From positions 1 through 64,000 of the forward strand of contig DATNDR010000074.1 of assembly GCA_035606945.1 (NCBI GenBank): a stretch of DNA of 64,000 bases. Direction: 5' to 3'. Below the pieces are notes generated by a model that saw only the letters and a program-made list of their open reading frames with translations, was not told where the DNA came from and did no database searches. Shown here in pieces: positions 26,650 to 39,938 of the stretch (positions are counted from its first letter, which is position 1; every line of letters starts with the position of its first letter). This DNA comes from GCA-003244245 sp035606945. Its GTDB lineage: Bacteria; Actinomycetota; Actinomycetes; Mycobacteriales; Pseudonocardiaceae. A program made the translations under genes and the position numbers.

Positions 26650-27521
26650 GCATTGGACGTCACTTCGTGGAGGTTGTCCCGGACAAGCTCGAGGTCGTCA
26701 CGGTCCTTGATGATCGCACCAAGGGTGGCGTCGGCGCTGCTGGCGCTCAAATTCGGTTCGCCGAGGAATGACAGGGTACGCGCCCAGTCGATGGTCTCCG
26801 CAACGCCGGGCGGCTTGGCAAGGTCCATTTGACGCAGCCTGTTGACCGCGGCCACTACCTTCTGGGCCAGCGTCGCAGACACTTCGGGAGCCTGCACCGC
26901 CACGATATCGACCTCACGGTCGGGCTCCGGATAGCCGATCCAGTGGTACATGCAGCGGCGCTTCAACGCGTCGTGCAGGTCACGCGTGCGGTTGGAAGTC
27001 AGGATCACCAGCGGCGGGCGTTCGGCCTTGATCGTGCCCACTTCCGGAATGCTGATCTGGAAGTCCGACAACACCTCCAGCAAGAAGGCCTCAAACTCGT
27101 CGTCGGCGCGGTCGACCTCGTCGATCAAGAGCACCGCCTGATCGCCGGCCTGCACGGCCTGCATCAGGGGACGTTCGAGAAGGAACCGCGGGCCGAACAA
27201 CTTCTCGATCGCTTCCTCGCCGCCGATGTCACGCTCGGACAGGGCCCGGATGTACAGCAGCTGGCGGGCGTAGTCCCACTCGTAGAGGGCTTGGTTGGTG
27301 TCAATGCCCTCGTAGCACTGCAGGCGAATCAGTTTGCGCCCGAACACCGAGGAGATCACTTTGGCAAGTTCGGTCTTGCCGACGCCTACCTCGCCTTCGA
27401 GCAGGAGGGGTCGCTGCAGGGACATCGCTACGAACACCGCCGTCGCCAGTCCGCGGTCCGCGAGGTAGTTACCCCGGCGCAACGTTTCGGTAAGTTCTTG
27501 GACGGTACGCGGGTAGTTCAT
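26646..27521 (-). CDS. coxD: CoxD, MoxR-type AAA+ ATPase
   Basis: A 291-residue AAA+ ATPase of the MoxR group. Walker A is GEVGVGKTE near residue 43, Walker B is LLIDEVDRAD near 133, and sensor 1 is VILTSNRTRDL near 175. In Oligotropha CoxD is a membrane-bound chaperone needed for sulfuration of the Mo site. The MoxR plus vWA pairing with CoxE is standard. First gene of the - strand arm. Confidence 0.94.
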   Translation of the reverse strand: MNYPRTVQELTETLRRGNYLADRGLATAVFVAMSLQRPLLLEGEVGVGKTELAKVISSVFGRKLIRLQCYEGIDTNQALYEWDYARQLLYIRALSERDIGGEEAIEKLFGPRFLLERPLMQAVQAGDQAVLLIDEVDRADDEFEAFLLEVLSDFQISIPEVGTIKAERPPLVILTSNRTRDLHDALKRRCMYHWIGYPEPDREVDIVAVQAPEVSATLAQKVVAAVNRLRQMDLAKPPGVAETIDWARTLSFLGEPNLSASSADATLGAIIKDRDDLELVRDNLHEVTSNA

Positions 27522-27890
27522 CGAGCGATCTCCTTGACAAGCTCTGGCGGCCGCTGGGCGGCGATGTCGTCAGGTGCGCGTGGGGTGGCCTCGCGGTGCG
27601 GGTAGCCGGCGTAGCGAGCCCACCCGCGGGGATCCAGCCGTCACAGCGGGATCCCCGCGGGCGTATCAGTTTAGCGTCTCATAGCCGCGACCATTGAATT
27701 GCATCGCATTCACGTATGACGTTGTTCTTGTTACGTCAGTGCTCGCTGGCGCAGCGTCCTGGTTCATGCGGTATGACGAGGTGCGCTCCGAATCCTTGGT
27801 CTTCTCAGCGGACGACGCGTCGGGCCTCTTACGTCCGAACATGATCCTAGTCCCTCCTATTTTTCATCCGGCCACCGCTCGAACGAGCGA
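27522..27890. other. Intergenic region upstream of coxD
   Basis: About 369 bases without a convincing gene. It contains the inverted repeat listed at 27623-27661 and presumably the coxD promoter. I see nothing else. Confidence 0.5.
27623..27661. repeat. 13-bp inverted repeat upstream of coxD
   Basis: Arms at 27623-27635 and 27649-27661 are perfect complements with a 13-base loop. It lies about 100 bases upstream of coxD and 230 bases after the end of the next - strand gene. It has no T-run on either side. It may be a terminator for the 27891-28226 gene or an operator for coxD. Confidence 0.6.
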
Positions 27891-28226
27891 TCACTGCTGG
27901 TCTTCCTGGTCAGACGAGCCGAAAATCAGGTCCCGGACGCTGGTGCCCTGGGACACCTTGCCCTCCCGTTCCAGCTTCCGCTTCCACGCAGTGCGCAAGT
28001 TGCTGCCCACTGACTGCGAGGTAGCCGGCATCCCGACGTCTTCGGCAAGGCCCTGGAAGCCAACCGACTCCATGCTCTTGCAGATGTTGTTGTTGCCGCA
28101 TGCCTCGTCGAGGTCGGCGCTCGTCTGCCCTTGTGCTTGCCAGATGCCGCGCAGCGCCGAGAGGGCGTCCTGGCCCTCGCTGGTCAAACTGTCGGTCGAC
28201 TTGGCGTTCTCGTGCTCTTGGCTCAT
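27891..28226 (-). CDS. Hypothetical protein between coxD and superoxide dismutase
   Basis: About 111 residues, polar, with two cysteines (EACGNNNICKSM) and a C-terminal TSVRDLIFGSSDQEDQQ. The ATG at 28226 is preferred over 28250 because a GAGAGGG site lies upstream and the sequence becomes protein-like there. No family recognised. Confidence 0.5.
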   Translation of the reverse strand: MSQEHENAKSTDSLTSEGQDALSALRGIWQAQGQTSADLDEACGNNNICKSMESVGFQGLAEDVGMPATSQSVGSNLRTAWKRKLEREGKVSQGTSVRDLIFGSSDQEDQQ

Positions 28227-28310
28227 GTCCGCGCACCCTCTCCGATGCAACTGTTCAGGGACATATTGGGAAACTGTGCAGCGATGCAGCCGGGCAGGCT
28301 CGACGGCAGA

Positions 28311-28934
28311 CTACGAGCGCGTAGCCTCCTCAAACCGACGGCCTACCTCTTTCCAGTTCACGACGTTCCAGAAGGCTTCAATATAGTCGGCCCGTGAGCC
28401 CTGATATTTGAGGTAGTAGGCGTGCTCCCACAGGTCGAGTCCGAGAATAGGCGTCTCTTCTGCGGTGAGCGGAGTGTCCTCATTGGGGAGGCTGTAGACC
28501 AGCAGTCGGTTACGTACCAGGACCAACCATGCCCAGCCACTGCCCATATGAGCGGTGGCTACACCCGAGAACCTGTCCCGAAATGCGGTGAAGGAACCGA
28601 ACTCCTCCCTGATTGTCTCCGCGAGGGGACCGGTGGGTTTTCCGCCGCCGTCCCCGCTCAAGATCGACCAGAAGAAGGAATGGTTCGCGTGCCCGCCGCC
28701 GTAATTACGCACCGCATTACGGGACTCCTCGGAGACCTTGCCGATATTCCACAGCAAGGCGTCAATGGACTGCTCTCCTGCGGGAGGGACCCGTGCTGCG
28801 GTTCTCAGAGCTGCGTTCAGCTGGTCGACATAACGACGGTGATGCTGAGTGTGCAGCTCCATGGTCCGCGCGTCGAAGTAAGGCTCGAGCGCGTCGTATC
28901 CATACGGCAGGTCGGGAAGACTGTAGGCGCTCAT
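28311..28934 (-). CDS. Superoxide dismutase (Fe/Mn type)
   Basis: A 207-residue Fe/Mn superoxide dismutase. Metal ligands are visible in LHTQHHRRYV, GGHANHSFFW and DLWEHAYYLKY. The DxWEH signature is exact. The start at 28934 has a GGAAGAGG site 3 bases upstream. Its closeness to the CO dehydrogenase locus may reflect superoxide formation by the flavoprotein, but that is inference. Confidence 0.93.
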   Translation of the reverse strand: MSAYSLPDLPYGYDALEPYFDARTMELHTQHHRRYVDQLNAALRTAARVPPAGEQSIDALLWNIGKVSEESRNAVRNYGGGHANHSFFWSILSGDGGGKPTGPLAETIREEFGSFTAFRDRFSGVATAHMGSGWAWLVLVRNRLLVYSLPNEDTPLTAEETPILGLDLWEHAYYLKYQGSRADYIEAFWNVVNWKEVGRRFEEATRS

Positions 28935-28979
28935 CGACCTCTTCCTGAACTGGGACTGTCGTAGTCCATAGTCGCCCAT

Positions 28980-29550
28980 TGTACACGCTAAATCAGCACG
29001 GGCACGCGGAGCGCGACCCCGTGAAGGCGGTAAAGATGATCACGCCGGCTGGCGTGACGAGTACCTCTGAGAACGTACGTATGCGGACGGCGATCGGTTC
29101 GGGTCATCCAGCGCGTCGACCCGGCGCCTCCTGACTACTTGCGAGGCGGTCGACGGTCGGCTGAGGCCGATCACCGGTTTCCCTGAGGACTGTACCCGGC
29201 AAACAGCGGTACGCGTTGCGTTGAACGGACTAATGGGTGGCTTTTCGCCGCGGGGAACGTACCTGTGAGCGCGGTCGCGTGCTGAGGCCTCTCAGGTCCG
29301 GAGCAGGTGGCGACCGAGCGTCGTAATGTCCGCCGCGGCGACGGCTGGGTCTGGCTGGGTGTCACGGCCTCCAGCCGCCCGCACAACGGTCCGACCAAGT
29401 ACGCCCGGCAGCACAACCGCCCGGTTCGGCGTGCGTTGCGTCTGGCGCGCTGGCATGTGCGGACTGGCTCAGCCCAGACGGCCGGGCCTCCCAGCGGCCC
29501 CGGATCGTCCGCTGCATGCTCACCGACACTGACTCGAGAGGGGTGCGCTG
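28980..29550. other. Long intergenic region
   Basis: About 570 bases between the dismutase and a secreted-protein gene. Several short frames are open on both strands, but none has a ribosome site or protein-like composition. I see no clear hairpin, repeat or RNA gene. Confidence 0.4.
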
Positions 29551-30966
29551 GTGACTCCCCGCACACCACGCTTCATCCGCTGGGGCCTGACTTCTGTCGC
29601 GGCCGCGCTGCCGATCGCGCTGGCGGCACCATGGCAGGCCCAGGCACGCCCCGAGCCGTCGGTCAGTATCGCGCCGGTGAGTATCGCCAGGACACTCACC
29701 GGCCCAGTACCAGTGAGGACTGGGTCGGCGATCGGCGCAGTAACCCACCGGGCAGCAGCGACCCTCGCTCGAATGGATGATCAAGTCGACGCCCTGGACG
29801 ACGACGGCGGGCCGGATCCCGACCCCAACCCGGCCGGTCGGGGACGCAACAACGAGCGACACCGCAAGCTGCGCGACGCGCCGGACGGCGGCGGAGGCAA
29901 GGACCCTAACCCGAACTGCACGCTGATCGTGCCGGATGCGCCGCTCACCGCCCAGGGCCTGGCGACGCCTTATCAGCTGGTGGCGACCAATCGTCGCAAG
30001 GGCGCCTGCCGCGAGGCCAACGACAACCAATCGGCCTTCGTCGAAGCCACGATCATCGATCCGGCAACGGGTGCGTTGTCGATCTACCGGCCGCTGGTCA
30101 TCGATCGCGGGACCCAGCCGGCGGCCGCGCCCGTCGTGCCGAAGCTGCCCGCGGGTTCGGTGGTCGGGATCTGGTTCGGGTTTCAGGGCAACACGTTGAC
30201 TTTGAGTGGCGCTTCGGGTGGCTGCGTCAACGGGCTGCCCGGCTCACCGTTCGGGCAGTTCGCCTACTGCGGGGCCGCAGAGTTCTTCCGGGCCGCCAAC
30301 GCCGCGATCAACACGGGCAAGTTGAAAGTGCCACCGGTCGGCATGGCCCGCGACGGCCAGCCCTGCCCGACCACTCGCGACTTCGCAGTCGTCGACCAGG
30401 ACCAGAGTGACAACCTCACCACCCGTTACCTGGCGCTGCGAAACGGGCGCACCGCGCAGGACACCCCGGCGAACGTCGCCGGGCTGCCGGTCCGCACGGT
30501 TTTGAAGAATGCCAGCGACAACGGACTACTCACCGGGTTCATCAACCCCGCGCTGGGCTGTACCGCCTTCACCGCGCCCGACCTCACCGCAGGCGGCACG
30601 CCGGCACCATCGTTGGCGCTGAACGAACTGCAGGCCGCCGCGACGAAGACCACGCCGATGGCACTCATCCCGCCCAATGATCCGATGGCACAGGTCAATG
30701 GCAGGCCGAGCGTGGCCAAAGTCAATCTGTACCGGGCCGGGGTTAACCAGCCAACGCTGAATCCTGCGGTAGACACTGCCCGGAACTACTGCCGCAACCT
30801 GGCCACCGTCGCCACGGCCCGGCTGCGGCTCGATCGAGTGCTCACCATTGGCGCTCCATCCCCGGATCCGGCCGCGGCGAAGAACCTGTTCGCCTTCCTG
30901 GCGCAGCGGCTGAAGGCCTCGTTCACCGACCTGGCTTGCAATACCGGCCGCAACAGGAAGCGCTGA
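29551..30966 (+). CDS. Secreted hypothetical protein
   Basis: 471 residues. A signal peptide occupies residues 1-32, with cleavage likely after AQA. A low-complexity Asp/Pro/Gly region (about 78-118) follows. The remaining 350 residues contain six or more cysteines in a secreted-protein pattern (GACREAND, SGGCVNGLPG, ALGCTAF, ARNYCRNL). GTG start with GAGAGGGG upstream. Family not recognised; related actinobacterial proteins are uncharacterised. Confidence 0.65.
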   Translation: MTPRTPRFIRWGLTSVAAALPIALAAPWQAQARPEPSVSIAPVSIARTLTGPVPVRTGSAIGAVTHRAAATLARMDDQVDALDDDGGPDPDPNPAGRGRNNERHRKLRDAPDGGGGKDPNPNCTLIVPDAPLTAQGLATPYQLVATNRRKGACREANDNQSAFVEATIIDPATGALSIYRPLVIDRGTQPAAAPVVPKLPAGSVVGIWFGFQGNTLTLSGASGGCVNGLPGSPFGQFAYCGAAEFFRAANAAINTGKLKVPPVGMARDGQPCPTTRDFAVVDQDQSDNLTTRYLALRNGRTAQDTPANVAGLPVRTVLKNASDNGLLTGFINPALGCTAFTAPDLTAGGTPAPSLALNELQAAATKTTPMALIPPNDPMAQVNGRPSVAKVNLYRAGVNQPTLNPAVDTARNYCRNLATVATARLRLDRVLTIGAPSPDPAAAKNLFAFLAQRLKASFTDLACNTGRNRKR

Positions 30967-31225
30967 CGTACTGGAACGCGATGGGGTCAGGCAATGCCGG
31001 GTGGTCTTCGGGGCCTGGCGGGCGAGCTGAGTTACGACGATGAGTCCTTCAGCGGCGTTGCCTCGCCGTGACGAGGCTGCTGCCCGGGCCGTGGATCAGC
31101 CACCGACCAGAGGAGCACGTGCCTCCAGGCGATGCGGTCACGGTAATCTCGGCCGGTAATCGGGCTCGGCCAGCACCAAATCGGTGTCACCCGATCAGGA
31201 CCTCAACACTACAAGGAGTGGACGG

Positions 31226-31672
31226 ATGCAGAGCAGTACCTTGTGCAGCTCGAGACGTCGCGAAGGCCATGGGCGAGGCGGCATATGGTCGGTGCTGCTG
31301 TTGGCCGGCTGGCTGCTAGGCGTCGGCTTGACCGCTGCGATGGGACTGATCCACCTGCGACTATGGCTGGACGGTTACCGGCAACTCCCGGTGATCGGCA
31401 CGCTGTTCATTTCCAATGCGGTGTGCTCTGGCGTGCTGGCTGCGACATTGCTGATGGCGCCGGCCCGCCGGCGTCGCACAGTGGCCGTTATCGCCTCTTT
31501 ATTCACCGGGGGAACCCTCGCGGCGCTGGTCCTCAGCCTGACAGTCGGGCTGTTCGGCACGCACGAGGTAGTCCAGGCTCCACTCGTGCGGACCACGCTG
31601 ATCGTGGAGTCAGCCGGCGTGCTGGCGCTGCTCACTGCGGCACTCCCCGGCCGCAGCCGGGAACGTCAGTGA
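31226..31672 (+). CDS. Small four-helix membrane protein
   Basis: 148 residues with four hydrophobic segments: about 20-42, 55-75, 84-107 and 120-140. An AAGGAG site lies 7 bases before the ATG. The basic first loop suggests a cytoplasmic N-terminus. No family recognised. It overlaps the end of the converging small gene by 7 bases. Confidence 0.62.
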   Translation: MQSSTLCSSRRREGHGRGGIWSVLLLAGWLLGVGLTAAMGLIHLRLWLDGYRQLPVIGTLFISNAVCSGVLAATLLMAPARRRRTVAVIASLFTGGTLAALVLSLTVGLFGTHEVVQAPLVRTTLIVESAGVLALLTAALPGRSRERQ

Positions 31673-31884
31673 TGGTGATAGTAGGTATTCCAATTATTGG
31701 GAACGAGGTCCTTGATCCCGCCCCACAGTCCAGCAAGCATGTCTCGGGTGTTCTGCGCAGCGCTTGGGAGCGCGCTGGAGATCGGCGGGCCCAGCAGGTT
31801 CAGGAGAATCAGGATCAAGATCACGACCACGAAGAAGTTCACGACTCTGATGACCGAATGGCCGATGTTCGGTGCCGCCATCAC
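31666..31884 (-). CDS. Small single-helix membrane protein
   Basis: 72 residues (or 71 from the ATG at 31881, which has AAGGGA upstream). One membrane helix (RVVNFFVVVILILILLNLLG) lies near the N-terminus, and a soluble tail ends in three histidines. Composition and ribosome site favour a real gene. Function unknown. Confidence 0.58.
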   Translation of the reverse strand: MMAAPNIGHSVIRVVNFFVVVILILILLNLLGPPISSALPSAAQNTRDMLAGLWGGIKDLVPNNWNTYYHHH

Positions 31885-32223
31885 ATTCCCTTTCCATGCG
31901 AGTGGTGCGCTCGGACAGTGCGCAGTTCTCCGAGGTCATCACAGTCGTCCCCGGCGCGCCCGCCCCGGCGAGCCGGGACGGGGCCGTTCGCACCTGCACA
32001 CAAAGTCATCGCCACAGCATATCTATCAGGTTCGCACACGACCCCACGCGTGGCGAGGCTGCGCACCGGATCGCTGCGAGTGATCACAGGGCATAGCGTA
32101 CGGCCTGCATCCGGATCCTCACATACCGCGACCGAATCCATCCCCCAGACGGATCACGGGTAGATCGATCACGCGCTGCCCGCGCCGCGCCCTGCAGCGG
32201 CGCCGCCACACGTCAGCGACCCA
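31885..32223. other. Intergenic region
   Basis: About 339 bases between a small membrane gene and the hybrid kinase, which ends here on the same strand. GC-rich without a convincing frame or clear hairpin. Confidence 0.35.
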
Positions 32224-36102
<3,879 letters not shown>

Positions 36103-36271
36103 GATGGCCCTCCCGAAAACGGTACAGACGCCACAGTTTTAATGCCCGCAGCGTGCCACGATTATCGTTGGTTTTCGAACCCAGGTTCGGCTCCTGAGCC
36201 ACGAACTGGCCGGCGCACCAGGCCGTCGGACTACCCTCGTCGCCACGCACCCGGATCGGGGAGGAGATGCA

Positions 36272-37924
36272 GTGGCATCTGACTCAGACCCCGTGGCCGA
36301 GTTGCTGGTGCCCGGGCTGCCGGCGCTCCTCGACGACATCGGCCAAGCCGTCATCGTGCACGACGCCTCGGGTCGGATCCGGTTACTCAACGCGGCGGCC
36401 CGCTTGCTGTTCCCCGGCCTGCGCCTCGGTGCCGAGTTCCGGCGCTCCGACGAAGAGTTCGTCGCCGGTCCAGGCGCGCGCCCGGTCAGCGGACGGTTGC
36501 GGCCGCTCGCTGATGGCTGGCAGGCCTGGGTGATCAGCGACGTGGACTTCGACGCCTGCCCTGGCACCGGAGGTCTGACGAGCAACAGCGATCGCGACAG
36601 CATCGGCGGCCAGGCGGAATCTGCGAACTTCGTATCCCCGATCTTCGATTCCCCGAACTTCGAATCCCCGAACTTCGTAGCACCGGACTTCATGGTGGAG
36701 GCCGGTCGCGAGCTGGCCATCGAAGCCGGGCACGATGCGGCGGCGGCCGCTCTGGTCCGGCTGGCCGTGCCGACGGTAGCAGCCCAGGCTGCGGTGCTGC
36801 TTCCGGCGCCGCGGGCCCGGGTGTCCTGGTGGCGCTTTGCTGGTGATGCGGCGCCGCCCGCCCAGGGGATGACCCGGACACCGGCCGCTCGAATAGCCCC
36901 GGTGCTGGCCGGCGCGCTGCGCGGGACGGCCTCAGGCAGCGGCACAGACAGCGGCACGGACACCGTCACGGTGCCTGCCGATGAGCTTCCCGCGTTGGGT
37001 GCGGTATTCGGGTCCGACGTCACCGAGAAGTTGCCAGTTGTGGCGGCGCCGTTACGTGGCCCGGACCGGACTGAGGGGTTGCTGATCGTGGTGGCACCCG
37101 TGTCGGTGACGCTGCTGGGCCAGCTGGCGGCGTTGGCCGGGCCGATCATCGCAGCCAGCCGCCGGCGCCGTGAACAGGCCACCGCGCTGGCACTGCTGCA
37201 GGCTCCGCTGCTGCCACCACGGCCCGGCGCGCTGCCGGAACTGCCCGGAATCCAGCTCGGCGTCGCCTACCAGGCGGCCGGCGACCTGGCGGTGGGTGGT
37301 GACTTCTACCTCTTTCGTCCCAAACCTGACCGAGGCGCGATATTCGGGCTCGGCGATGTGTGCGGCAAGGGCGCCGAGGCGCTGGCCGAAAGCGGCCGGG
37401 TGCAGCACTCGCTGTCCGCGTTGATGATCACCGAGCAGGACCCGACTCAGTTGCTCTACCTGCTCAACCGTGCCTTGCTGGCCGGTGGGCGCACCGTGTT
37501 CACCACGCTGGTGCTCGGCGCGCTGCGCCCCATCGGCGAGGCTCATCAGCTGACCCTCGCCACCGGCGGCCACCCCGCACCAATGGTGCTGCGCAGCAGT
37601 GGGCAGGTTGAAGAGGTGACGGTGCCCGGCACCGTGGTAGGGATCCTTCCGGACGCCCGGTTCGGTCGGACCACGATCACCTTGCGGCCGGGTGAGACTT
37701 TGCTGCTGTACAGCGACGGTGTCACCGAGGCCGGCCACCCGGGCGCTGATGGTTCCGAACAGTTCGGGTCGGCCCGGCTGGCCGCGTGCCTGCGAGACTG
37801 TGCGGGGATGACGGCGCAGGCTGTCGCTACCCGGGTGGAGCGGACCATCGCCGGCTGGCTCGGCCGCAATGACGGTGACGATCTTGCCGTGCTGGCGCTA
37901 CGAGCCGTCGAACGTGGCGGGTAG
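36272..37924 (+). CDS. SpoIIE-type PP2C phosphatase with PAS-like sensor
   Basis: 550 residues. An N-terminal PAS-like region (about 8-95) is followed by a short NF-x-SP tandem repeat (about 119-140), a GAF-like region (about 145-300) and a SpoIIE domain (about 315-548). The SpoIIE domain has GLGDVCGKGAEAL, TGGHPAPM, LLLYSDGVTEAGHP and GDDLAVLAL. The first metal motif reads GGDFYL where relatives usually have GGDxYD. It probably dephosphorylates the STAS protein encoded next. GTG start with GGGGAGGAG upstream. Confidence 0.9.
   Translation: MASDSDPVAELLVPGLPALLDDIGQAVIVHDASGRIRLLNAAARLLFPGLRLGAEFRRSDEEFVAGPGARPVSGRLRPLADGWQAWVISDVDFDACPGTGGLTSNSDRDSIGGQAESANFVSPIFDSPNFESPNFVAPDFMVEAGRELAIEAGHDAAAAALVRLAVPTVAAQAAVLLPAPRARVSWWRFAGDAAPPAQGMTRTPAARIAPVLAGALRGTASGSGTDSGTDTVTVPADELPALGAVFGSDVTEKLPVVAAPLRGPDRTEGLLIVVAPVSVTLLGQLAALAGPIIAASRRRREQATALALLQAPLLPPRPGALPELPGIQLGVAYQAAGDLAVGGDFYLFRPKPDRGAIFGLGDVCGKGAEALAESGRVQHSLSALMITEQDPTQLLYLLNRALLAGGRTVFTTLVLGALRPIGEAHQLTLATGGHPAPMVLRSSGQVEEVTVPGTVVGILPDARFGRTTITLRPGETLLLYSDGVTEAGHPGADGSEQFGSARLAACLRDCAGMTAQAVATRVERTIAGWLGRNDGDDLAVLALRAVERGG
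36626..36691 (+). repeat. 15-bp tandem repeat inside the SpoIIE gene
   Basis: Four imperfect 15-base units and a partial fifth encode a five-residue repeat of the form N-F-x-S-P. They lie between the PAS-like and GAF-like regions. The unit number could vary between strains. Confidence 0.85.
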
Positions 37925-37999
37925 TGCGAGATCTCATCCGATGGGCTATCCGGTCGGCCCCCGGTAGGCCTGCTACGGCCTGCGCTATATGGTGCAGGG

Positions 38000-38377
38000 G
38001 TGGACAGTGATTCCCCCGCCAGTGAGTTCCCTGCCGACATCATCGGCTTGCAGGTGGCCGAGCACGGTCCCGATGCGCGCGTGGTGATCGTGCGCGGTGA
38101 GGTCGATACGTTGACCGCGCCGAAGCTGGCGAGTTTCCTGAACACGCAGCTGTCCGCCGCCCGGGTCGTCGTGGTGGATCTCGACGGTGTGGAGTTCCTG
38201 GGATCGGCCGGTTTGTCCGCGCTGTTCGAGGCGAACGAGCTGGCCGCCCGCGAAAGTCGCGCCCTGCGCCTGGTGTGCCATTCCAGGATCGCCAACCGGG
38301 CGCTCGAGGCGACTGAACTGCGTGATCACTTCACCTTCGCCGACACAGTGCCGGATGCACTGAAGAACTCGCTGTAG
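38000..38377 (+). CDS. STAS-domain anti-sigma factor antagonist
   Basis: 125 residues forming one STAS domain. The phosphorylatable Ser is in DGVEFLGSAGLSALFEAN near residue 72. In partner switching the unphosphorylated form binds the anti-sigma kinase and frees the sigma factor. The SpoIIE phosphatase is 75 bases upstream and the anti-sigma factor gene follows. Confidence 0.9.
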   Translation: MDSDSPASEFPADIIGLQVAEHGPDARVVIVRGEVDTLTAPKLASFLNTQLSAARVVVVDLDGVEFLGSAGLSALFEANELAARESRALRLVCHSRIANRALEATELRDHFTFADTVPDALKNSL

Positions 38378-38606
38378 GGCCGGCGTCGGTGATCGGCAGT
38401 GCTGGCAGTGCTATTGGCAGGGCTTTGGAGCCTGGTTTGGCGCCTTTCGACCTCGGGAACACCGCGGGCACGACCGGATGCGCCGCATGAGAGCCAACCG
38501 ACAGTGCCGTACCACGGCGTAACCGACGAATAGAAGGGACGACGATGGCTGCTCTAGCCTGGAGCGTCGTGGCGATCGACGCCACCATGAATGCGGGACG
38601 ATCACG

Positions 38607-39080
38607 GTGACGTACGTGGATAGAGATTGCTCAACCTCCAACGGGGGTGCCCGACCAGACGATTCGCCCGGCGAGGACTCGGCGTTGTGCCTTGAGCTGC
38701 ACACCACGGCCGGTACCGCCGTGATCGCCACCATCCGTACCGTCGCGGCAGATCTTGCCGCGCGCGCCGATTTCGACCTCGACTCGATCGATGACCTGCG
38801 GATGGCGGTCGATGACCTGTGCGCCATGCTGGTCCGTCTGGCGCCCAAGGATGCGACGTTGCGGTGCCGCTTCACGGCCCGGCCGGAGCGCATCGAGGTG
38901 GCGGCTGACGTCGACGTCGAGGATGAAACCGAACCGCCACCCACCCGCTCGTTCGGCTGGCGGGTGCTGGAATGCCTCGCCGACGACGTCAGCGCCGTCG
39001 CACTGCCCAGGGAACTAGGTCAGCGCAGCCGGATTTGCATCACCGTGGCGAAGAACGCCGCGACGGCGCAACAGCCGTGA
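38607..39080 (+). CDS. RsbW-type anti-sigma factor kinase
   Basis: About 157 residues, GHKL ATPase-like, related to mycobacterial UsfX/RsbW. The N-box-like DDLRMAVDDLCAMLVRL lies near residues 65-85, and the last third has SFGWRVLECLADDV. The GTG at 38607 is the earliest start, and the first 30 residues may not be translated. Its stop overlaps the sigma gene start (TGATG), a typical anti-sigma/sigma coupling. Confidence 0.85.
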   Translation: MTYVDRDCSTSNGGARPDDSPGEDSALCLELHTTAGTAVIATIRTVAADLAARADFDLDSIDDLRMAVDDLCAMLVRLAPKDATLRCRFTARPERIEVAADVDVEDETEPPPTRSFGWRVLECLADDVSAVALPRELGQRSRICITVAKNAATAQQP

Positions 39081-39868
39081 TGCCATCTGTGTCCTCGGTG
39101 GGAACTGAGCACGGTGAGTACGCGCACCTCAGTCCGCTGCAGCGCCGGTACGCCGAGCTGGCCGCCGACGACCCCGAGCGCCCTCGCCTGCGCGAACAGT
39201 TGATCAACGGTTACCTGCCGGTGGCCGAACACATCGCGCGACGTTTCGCAGGTCGTGGCGAGCCGCTCGACGACCTGATGCAAGTTGCCACGGTGGGGCT
39301 GATCAATGCCGTGGACCGGTTCGAGCCCGACCGAGGTTCGGACTTCTTCTCCTTTGCGGTGCCGACGATCACCGGCGAGGTGCGTCGTTATTTCCGGGAT
39401 CACGGGTGGTCGACACGGGTCCCGCGCCGGCTGAAGGACCTGCACATCGCGATCAGGAGCACGCTGGCCGAACTGTCCCAGCAGCTGGGCCGCGCTCCCC
39501 GGCCCAGTGAGATCGCCGAGCGGCTCGGACTACCCGTCTCGGAAGTGATCGAAGGGCTGCAGGCAGGCGAGGCGTACCGGAGCTCGTCGCTGGACGAGAT
39601 GCTCGGGTCTGGGGAGGGTAAGGCGACGCTGGGTGAGTTCATCGGCGGGCTGGACGGCGAGCTTGCTCTCATCGACGATCGGGAAGCGCTGCGGCCGCTG
39701 CTGGCGCAGCTTCCGCCCCGCGAACGGACCATCATTGCACTGAGGTTCTTCCGGCAACTGACGCAAACTCAAATCGCCGAGCAGGTCGGAATCTCACAGA
39801 TGCACGTCTCGCGGGTGCTGCGCCAAACACTGGCGTACTTACAGGAGCAGATGGCCGGTTTGGATTGA
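39080..39868 (+). CDS. sigF: SigF/SigB-family RNA polymerase sigma factor
   Basis: A 262-residue sigma-70 family protein of the SigB/F/G group. Region 2 has DDLMQVATVGLINAVDRFEP and GEVRRYFRDHGW, region 3 has APRPSEIAERLGL, and region 4 has PRERTIIALRFF and TQTQIAEQVGISQMHVSRVL. Encoded directly after its presumed inhibitor. Three GTTT-N16-GGGTAY promoters nearby (39904, 42131, 41395) are plausible targets. Confidence 0.93.
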   Translation: MPSVSSVGTEHGEYAHLSPLQRRYAELAADDPERPRLREQLINGYLPVAEHIARRFAGRGEPLDDLMQVATVGLINAVDRFEPDRGSDFFSFAVPTITGEVRRYFRDHGWSTRVPRRLKDLHIAIRSTLAELSQQLGRAPRPSEIAERLGLPVSEVIEGLQAGEAYRSSSLDEMLGSGEGKATLGEFIGGLDGELALIDDREALRPLLAQLPPRERTIIALRFFRQLTQTQIAEQVGISQMHVSRVLRQTLAYLQEQMAGLD

Positions 39869-39903
39869 TAGCGGCCAGCGGCCCCGTATAGCCCGGCATA
39901 GCC

Positions 39904-39929
39904 GTTTCGCTGGGCTGGCGGGTGGGTAC
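39904..39929 (+). promoter_or_regulatory. SigF-type promoter of the hemerythrin gene
   Basis: GTTT at 39904-39907, a 16-base spacer and GGGTAC at 39924-39929. Mycobacterial SigF recognises GTTT-N15-17-GGGTAT. The ATG of the hemerythrin gene begins 10 bases after the -10 element, so the transcript may be leaderless. Confidence 0.72.
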
Positions 39930-39938
39930 ACCCACAGC

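Noticed and set aside
36160..36210. TTTTCGAACCCAGGTTCGG as a tRNA T-arm
   Set aside because: No acceptor stem, D-arm or anticodon arm can be drawn around it.
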